Assembly (NCBI GenBank): GCA_045613685.1
Contig: JAZLBL010000015.1
Span: forward strand, 1 to 64,000
Source: Fimenecus sp045613685
Lineage (GTDB): Bacteria; Bacillota; Clostridia; Oscillospirales; Acutalibacteraceae
Length of the DNA stretch: 64,000 nucleotides
Reading direction: 5' to 3'
Below are positions 60,165 to 64,000 of this stretch, one piece after another. The translations under genes were made by a program, and so were the position numbers. The notes under the pieces were generated by a model. It worked only from the letters and a program-made list of their open reading frames with translations, was not told the DNA's origin and did not search any database. Each line of letters opens with the position of its first letter. Within the stretch, counting starts at the first letter, position 1.

Positions 60165-61100
60165 TTATGAATAGTTTTCGAAACCTGCTTTTTCCCAAAC
60201 AACATAGAATGTGTCACCTTTTCTTGTGTAGCAGTCTGTTGTTTGTCCGTCAAGTTCTGTTACATATTTAAATTTGCGTCTGCCAGCGGCAGCGCCTGTT
60301 AAGCTTTCAAAGCTCTTTTCGATTGCATTTGCCATATCTGTGTCAAACGCCTTGAGTGTTGCAACAACAACAAACTTTCTCGAGTCGCCATATCCAAATT
60401 TAAAGCCAGTGAGCCACCAGTGAGCCTGTTCTTCACGATAGAAAAGTCTGTTTCCACCTCTATAATCTTTTGCACTCATATAGAAATCCATACTCATTTC
60501 AAGAAGATGTTCGTCTGATGCACATTCATAGTATGTTGTTGAATTGTCATTAGGGTTTTTGGTGTAAACGCCAAGTTCTGCACCAACAAGAACGCCGTAT
60601 TGACCTTTCCACCATTGAAGTCTCCATTTAAGACCATCATATTCAAAGTCAGCTTTGAGTGTTGTGTATCTCATATTAGCGTATGGTGCTGCTTGGTCAT
60701 ATTCTTCACCGAAGCCGAAATGACGCTGCCATGGGTTCATTGTTGAATAATAAATCTGTTGTTCGGCATCATAAGCATAACCAGCAGCGTTGAGAGCAGC
60801 ATTTAAATCTGCTTGTGAAAGAGTGCCTGTGCCTGTACCTGTTGATGGTTTTGTAGTAGTTGTTGTACTTGTTGATGGTTTCTTTGTGGTTGTTGGTTTT
60901 GTAGTAGTTGTTGTTGTAGTTGATGTAGTTGTATCATCCACATTTACATCGTTATCAACATCATTATTTGCAGGACCTTCAACCTTTGATGGTTTTGTAA
61001 CACCTTGATCGTCAGGCTTTTTTTCACAACCTGCAAAGCAGGATGCAAGCATAATAACTGCCATAATTGCAGCGATTATTCTAATAATTGTTGATTTCAT
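60165..61100 (-). CDS. Lipoprotein with long Thr-rich linker
   Basis: 311 aa. The signal peptide ends in LASCFAGC, with the lipid-carrying Cys near residue 25. A linker of about 45 residues is almost pure Thr/Pro/Lys (TTTSTTTTTTTKPTTTKKP, in part). The C-terminal ~205 residues are a soluble domain I do not recognise: NAAGYAYDAEQQIYYSTMNPWQRHFGFGEEYDQAAP (in part), then repeated aromatic strands. It is probably displayed on the cell surface through the linker. A further upstream Met (61118) is outscored by the ATG at 61100, which has GGAGGT 6 nt upstream. Confidence 0.82.
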   Translation of the reverse strand: MKSTIIRIIAAIMAVIMLASCFAGCEKKPDDQGVTKPSKVEGPANNDVDNDVNVDDTTTSTTTTTTTKPTTTKKPSTSTTTTTKPSTGTGTGTLSQADLNAALNAAGYAYDAEQQIYYSTMNPWQRHFGFGEEYDQAAPYANMRYTTLKADFEYDGLKWRLQWWKGQYGVLVGAELGVYTKNPNDNSTTYYECASDEHLLEMSMDFYMSAKDYRGGNRLFYREEQAHWWLTGFKFGYGDSRKFVVVATLKAFDTDMANAIEKSFESLTGAAAGRRKFKYVTELDGQTTDCYTRKGDTFYVVWEKAGFENYS

Positions 61101-61148
61101 ATTTTTACCTCCACACATAGAGCTTAATTTTATTGTTATACATTATAA

Positions 61149-61176
61149 TTATTACATAAAAGCTAGATAATGTCAA
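61149..61176 (-). promoter_or_regulatory. Promoter of the 60165 lipoprotein gene
   Basis: On the minus strand TTGACA (61171-61176), a 16-nt spacer and TAATAA (61149-61154). Confidence 0.6.
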
Positions 61177-61185
61177 TTAAAACCA

Positions 61186-61220
61186 AGAAAAAAGGCGAAG
61201 CTTTTTGCTTCGCCTTTTAA
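61186..61220. terminator. Intrinsic terminator after the FGGY kinase gene
   Basis: 12-bp perfect stem AAAAGGCGAAGC / GCTTCGCCTTTT with a TTTTT loop. It ends the kinase transcript before the lipoprotein promoter. Confidence 0.85.
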
Positions 61221-61222
61221 TT

Positions 61223-62836
61223 TTAGTTAAGTTTGTTGAGTTCTGCAAAATTATCTTTATTTGCTTTATAAAGTTTCTTGAACACTGCAAAGTTTTTGTC
61301 ATAAATCGCCTTGTTCTCTACATTAGGCACAAAGGTCTTTGCAGCAGGAATAAGTTTCTTTGCATCAGGAACTTTTTCAATGATACCAGCACCAATAGCG
61401 ATGAGAACTGCTGCACCAACCGCACCAACATTCTGTGGGCTTGCAACAGTTTCAACCACACGACCTGTGCAGTCTGCAAGAATTTGTGCTGTAACATCTG
61501 ACAACGCACCGCCGCCAACAAAACGAATTGTTTTTGATGTTTTAACTTTCTTTTCTTCAGTTTCAAGGAACCAACGAAGATGGAAGCAAACACCTTCAAC
61601 AACAGCTCTAATCATTTCAGTTTTGCCTGTATCAAGTGAAATGTTGAAGAACATTCCACGAGCATTTGGGTCTTCAAATGGACAACGGTTACCGTGAAGC
61701 CAAGGTGTGAAAATTACACCACCACTACCTGCTGGAATTGAATCGATAACTGCCATCATATAGTCATAAAGACCTGTATAAACAACTTCCATATCCGCTT
61801 TTTTGCGTTTTAAATTATGTTGTTTGCTCATATAAATATCGATTTCATCAAGAGCCAAATGGTCTTTAACCCATTCAACACATTTGCCCGCAGTTTCAAG
61901 CTCACCGAAGTAATTGTAAATACCGTCAGCAGCACCAACAACTGCCGCCATCATAGTGCTTGCATCAACAACGCTCTTATCAGTAACTGTTGAAACCCAA
62001 CCAGATGTACCTTGATAAACGTGAGTATCGCCAAGTTCAGTAGCACCTGCACCAACGCCGATAAGTGTAGCATCACCGCCACCACCAAACACTGCAATAC
62101 CAGGAACAAGACCTAATTCTTTTGCCTGTTGTTCGCGAAGCACACCGATTTTTTCAGTACAATCTGCAATTCTTGCCAAGTGTTTCATATCAACACCCAA
62201 AAGTTTGCAGATTGTAGGACTCCAATCCTTCTTTTTAAGGTCATAAAGAAGTGCGCCGAAAGCAGAGTCTTTTGTCATTACAAACTCACCTGTCATACGG
62301 CAGATAAGATATTCTTTAACATCAAGCCATTTATGTACTCTTGCGAAATTTTCAGGCTCATTAGCTTCTGTCCACTTATATTTCCATACAGGGTCCTTAA
62401 CACTCAATGCTGCTGCGCCAGTAATTGCAAGTGATGGAAGAAGTTTGAAAACGTTGCCACCCGCAACCTGTGGACCATAAGCAATACCTTTTTTGATTTC
62501 TTCAGTAGCACGCTGGTCCATATAGCTAAATGCACGACGAACTGCGTTGCCGTCTTTATCAACAAGAACAAGACCTTGCATCTGTGAGCAGAAAGAAATG
62601 CCGTAAATATTTTTAGGGTCAATCTTTGAATTTTTAATAACTTTTTTTGAAGTTGAGCACATTGCTTCCCACCATTCATCTGGGTCCTGCTCTGCGCCAC
62701 CATTAGGCATAATATAAAGCTTATAACCTTCTGTTGCTGCTTCTAAAAGTTCGATTGTCTTGCCGATTTTGAAAAGACAAGTTTTAACGCCTGTTGTACC
62801 AATATCAAAGGCAAGCGCATAAATTTCTTTTTCCAT
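61223..62836 (-). CDS. xylB: FGGY-family sugar kinase, xylulokinase-like
   Basis: 537 aa. DIGTTGVKTCLFK is the N-terminal phosphate motif, PNGGAEQDPDEWWEA the xylulokinase/gluconokinase-typical EQDPDEWW, and FTPWLHGNRCPFEDPNARG and FVGGGALSDVTAQI lie in the C-terminal half. It phosphorylates a pentulose or related sugar with ATP; xylulose is the best guess, but other FGGY substrates are possible. No xylose isomerase or pentose transporter gene is next to it, so the substrate is not confirmed. It is preceded by an imperfect promoter and followed by a terminator. Confidence 0.87.
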   Translation of the reverse strand: MEKEIYALAFDIGTTGVKTCLFKIGKTIELLEAATEGYKLYIMPNGGAEQDPDEWWEAMCSTSKKVIKNSKIDPKNIYGISFCSQMQGLVLVDKDGNAVRRAFSYMDQRATEEIKKGIAYGPQVAGGNVFKLLPSLAITGAAALSVKDPVWKYKWTEANEPENFARVHKWLDVKEYLICRMTGEFVMTKDSAFGALLYDLKKKDWSPTICKLLGVDMKHLARIADCTEKIGVLREQQAKELGLVPGIAVFGGGGDATLIGVGAGATELGDTHVYQGTSGWVSTVTDKSVVDASTMMAAVVGAADGIYNYFGELETAGKCVEWVKDHLALDEIDIYMSKQHNLKRKKADMEVVYTGLYDYMMAVIDSIPAGSGGVIFTPWLHGNRCPFEDPNARGMFFNISLDTGKTEMIRAVVEGVCFHLRWFLETEEKKVKTSKTIRFVGGGALSDVTAQILADCTGRVVETVASPQNVGAVGAAVLIAIGAGIIEKVPDAKKLIPAAKTFVPNVENKAIYDKNFAVFKKLYKANKDNFAELNKLN

Positions 62837-62920
62837 CTTCTTTTCCCCTTTTATAAGAATTGAAAATTCGTTTTAATATATTGCATTTTATCATATTTAA
62901 GTAAAAATGTACAGAGTTTT

Positions 62921-64000
62921 TTATTCGGCTTTCATCTGTTTCATTTCTTTTCTAAACACAAAGAAAAATACGATTGATGCAGTAATAATTGAAATTGCGT
63001 CGGATACAGGTTCTGCAAGGAACACCGCAAAGACCTTATTTTCAAAGAAGTTCGGCAAAATATAGATAAGTGGTACAAGAAGAATCACTTTGCGAAGACA
63101 TGCAATGAATAACGATGCTTTTGCTTTTCCCAATGCAATAAATGTCTGTTGAATTGCCATTTGTATTCCGAAGAATGTCATTGCGCAACCATAAAGACGA
63201 ATTGTCCAAGTTGCTGTTTCAACCAATTCAGGATTATCGTTGAATATTCCAATAAAGAATTGTGGGAATAACTCAATAAGTGCGCCAAACACAAAAACAT
63301 ATGTGAAACAGATTATAAGAAAAACTTTAAACGCTTGTTTAACTCTGTCAGCATTTTTTGCACCATAGTTATAACTGATTATCGGTTGTGCGCCTTGACC
63401 GATGCCTTGTGCAGGCACCCAAGCCATCTGGAATACAGTTGTACAAATTGTCATAGCCCCAACTGCAATATCCCCACCATATTTTTGCAAAGATGAATTG
63501 AAAGAAATATTTATAACTGCTTCTGTAGCATTCATAATGAATGGTGAAATACCAAGCGCCAACACGGGCAAAAGCACCGCTTTTGATGGCACAATATTTT
63601 CTTTTCGGATTTTAAGTTTTGTCTTATCACCCAAGAGAAATCTCATAACCCAGATAGCCGAAATCGCTTGCGAAATAATAGTTGCGATAGCTGCGCCCTT
63701 AACGCCCATTTCAAACACAAAAATAAAAATAGGGTCAAGTACAATATTACAAATTGCACCTATGAGTACTGTTGCCATACTGATTTTTGTAAAGCCTTGA
63801 GTTGTTATAAACATATTAAGGCCAAGTGAGAGCATAACAAAAATTGAGCCCGAAACATAAATCTGCATATATGGAAGTGCATATATAATTGTTTCTTCAC
63901 TTGCGCCAAACATCATTAACAGTTTTTCACCAAAGATAAGAAAAATCGTTGTGAGAATTACTGCTAAAACCACAAGAAGCGAGAAACAGTTGCCGAGAAT
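62921..64000 (-). CDS. MATE-family transporter, N-terminal part missing (window edge)
   Basis: The frame is open to the window end, so the 5' part lies beyond 64000. The visible ~360 residues are the C-terminal three quarters of a MATE transporter, with about nine membrane helices and the conserved loops GLNMFITTQGFTKISM, IVLDPIFIFVFEMGVKGAAIATIISQA (in part) and PAQGIGQGAQPIISYNYGA. The GTG at 63973 is in frame but is not a credible start for a family with 12 helices. It resembles the full-length MATE at 43238. The function is export of an unknown cationic compound. Confidence 0.9.
   Translation of the reverse strand: MLGNCFSLLVVLAVILTTIFLIFGEKLLMMFGASEETIIYALPYMQIYVSGSIFVMLSLGLNMFITTQGFTKISMATVLIGAICNIVLDPIFIFVFEMGVKGAAIATIISQAISAIWVMRFLLGDKTKLKIRKENIVPSKAVLLPVLALGISPFIMNATEAVINISFNSSLQKYGGDIAVGAMTICTTVFQMAWVPAQGIGQGAQPIISYNYGAKNADRVKQAFKVFLIICFTYVFVFGALIELFPQFFIGIFNDNPELVETATWTIRLYGCAMTFFGIQMAIQQTFIALGKAKASLFIACLRKVILLVPLIYILPNFFENKVFAVFLAEPVSDAISIITASIVFFFVFRKEMKQMKAE

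Noticed and set aside
60790..61008. Plus-strand Val-rich ORF
   Set aside because: Antisense shadow of the Thr-rich linker of the lipoprotein at 60165.

Overview
The window is AT-rich chromosomal DNA, most likely from an anaerobic gut Firmicute of the class Clostridia (Ruminococcus/Oscillospiraceae-like). This is inferred from the Gram-positive gene order infC-rpmI-rplT, dprA-topA-trmFO, rnc-smc-ftsY and nadD-yqeK-rsfS, from TrmFO, NfeD/SPFH and DUF1836 proteins, from strong AGGAGG-type ribosome binding sites with TTGACA/TATAAT promoters, and from secreted proteins with long Thr-rich linkers. There is no rRNA operon, complete mobile element, CRISPR array or recognisable defence island. No gene-free stretch exceeds 300 bases.

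Layout. 1-5.3 kb: the end of uronate isomerase (uxaC), an SDR oxidoreductase, tRNA-Thr(CGT), a secreted C39-like peptidase, ilvE and a membrane-bound nucleotide-sugar dehydratase of the CapD/PglF type. 5.4-15.1 kb: a plus-strand unit (small protein, TRAM-less RlmC-like methyltransferase, GH35 beta-galactosidase), then on the minus strand a NimA-like flavoprotein, a GPH sugar symporter, RlmCD, a two-gene chromate-type transporter, a cyclase-family hydrolase and RlmA.

15.1-33.4 kb: a long, tightly packed minus-strand informational region. The infC-rpmI-rplT operon has its own promoter, attenuator and terminator and a non-canonical ATC start for infC. It is followed by trmH-like, dprA, topA, trmFO, rnc, a radical SAM gene, smc, ftsY, rdgB, yhbY, nadD, yqeK, rsfS and leuS, many overlapping by 1-26 nt. 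ftsY carries an acidic domain and a KKKRGFFGLF motif at its C-terminus instead of its N-terminus.

33.4-44.6 kb: an XRE regulator divergent from a small membrane protein, with two matched operators between them; a secreted lipase-like protein; a lipoprotein; a membrane M28 peptidase; a VanY-like protein lacking key catalytic residues; a membrane protein flanked by palindromic repeats; the DUF1836 - small protein - NfeD - SPFH operon; and a MATE transporter. 44.6-50.3 kb: an envelope block with a CpsC/CpsD-type tyrosine kinase ending in a (YG)8 tail, a PqqD-like protein overlapping an HPr-kinase-like protein, a G5/LysM/M23 endopeptidase and a GGDEF protein.

50.3-64 kb: a Cys-rich protein, a zinc-ribbon membrane protein followed by a relic of a glgP 3' end, an HTH-L-serine dehydratase fusion with a YhcH-family gene, a ferritin-like helical protein whose ribosome binding site lies inside the sulP terminator, SulP, an esterase, glycogen phosphorylase, a Thr-rich lipoprotein, a xylulokinase-like FGGY kinase and a second MATE transporter cut by the window end. 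The carbohydrate genes (uxaC, GH35, GPH symporter, glgP, FGGY kinase) fit a plant- or host-glycan-using commensal.
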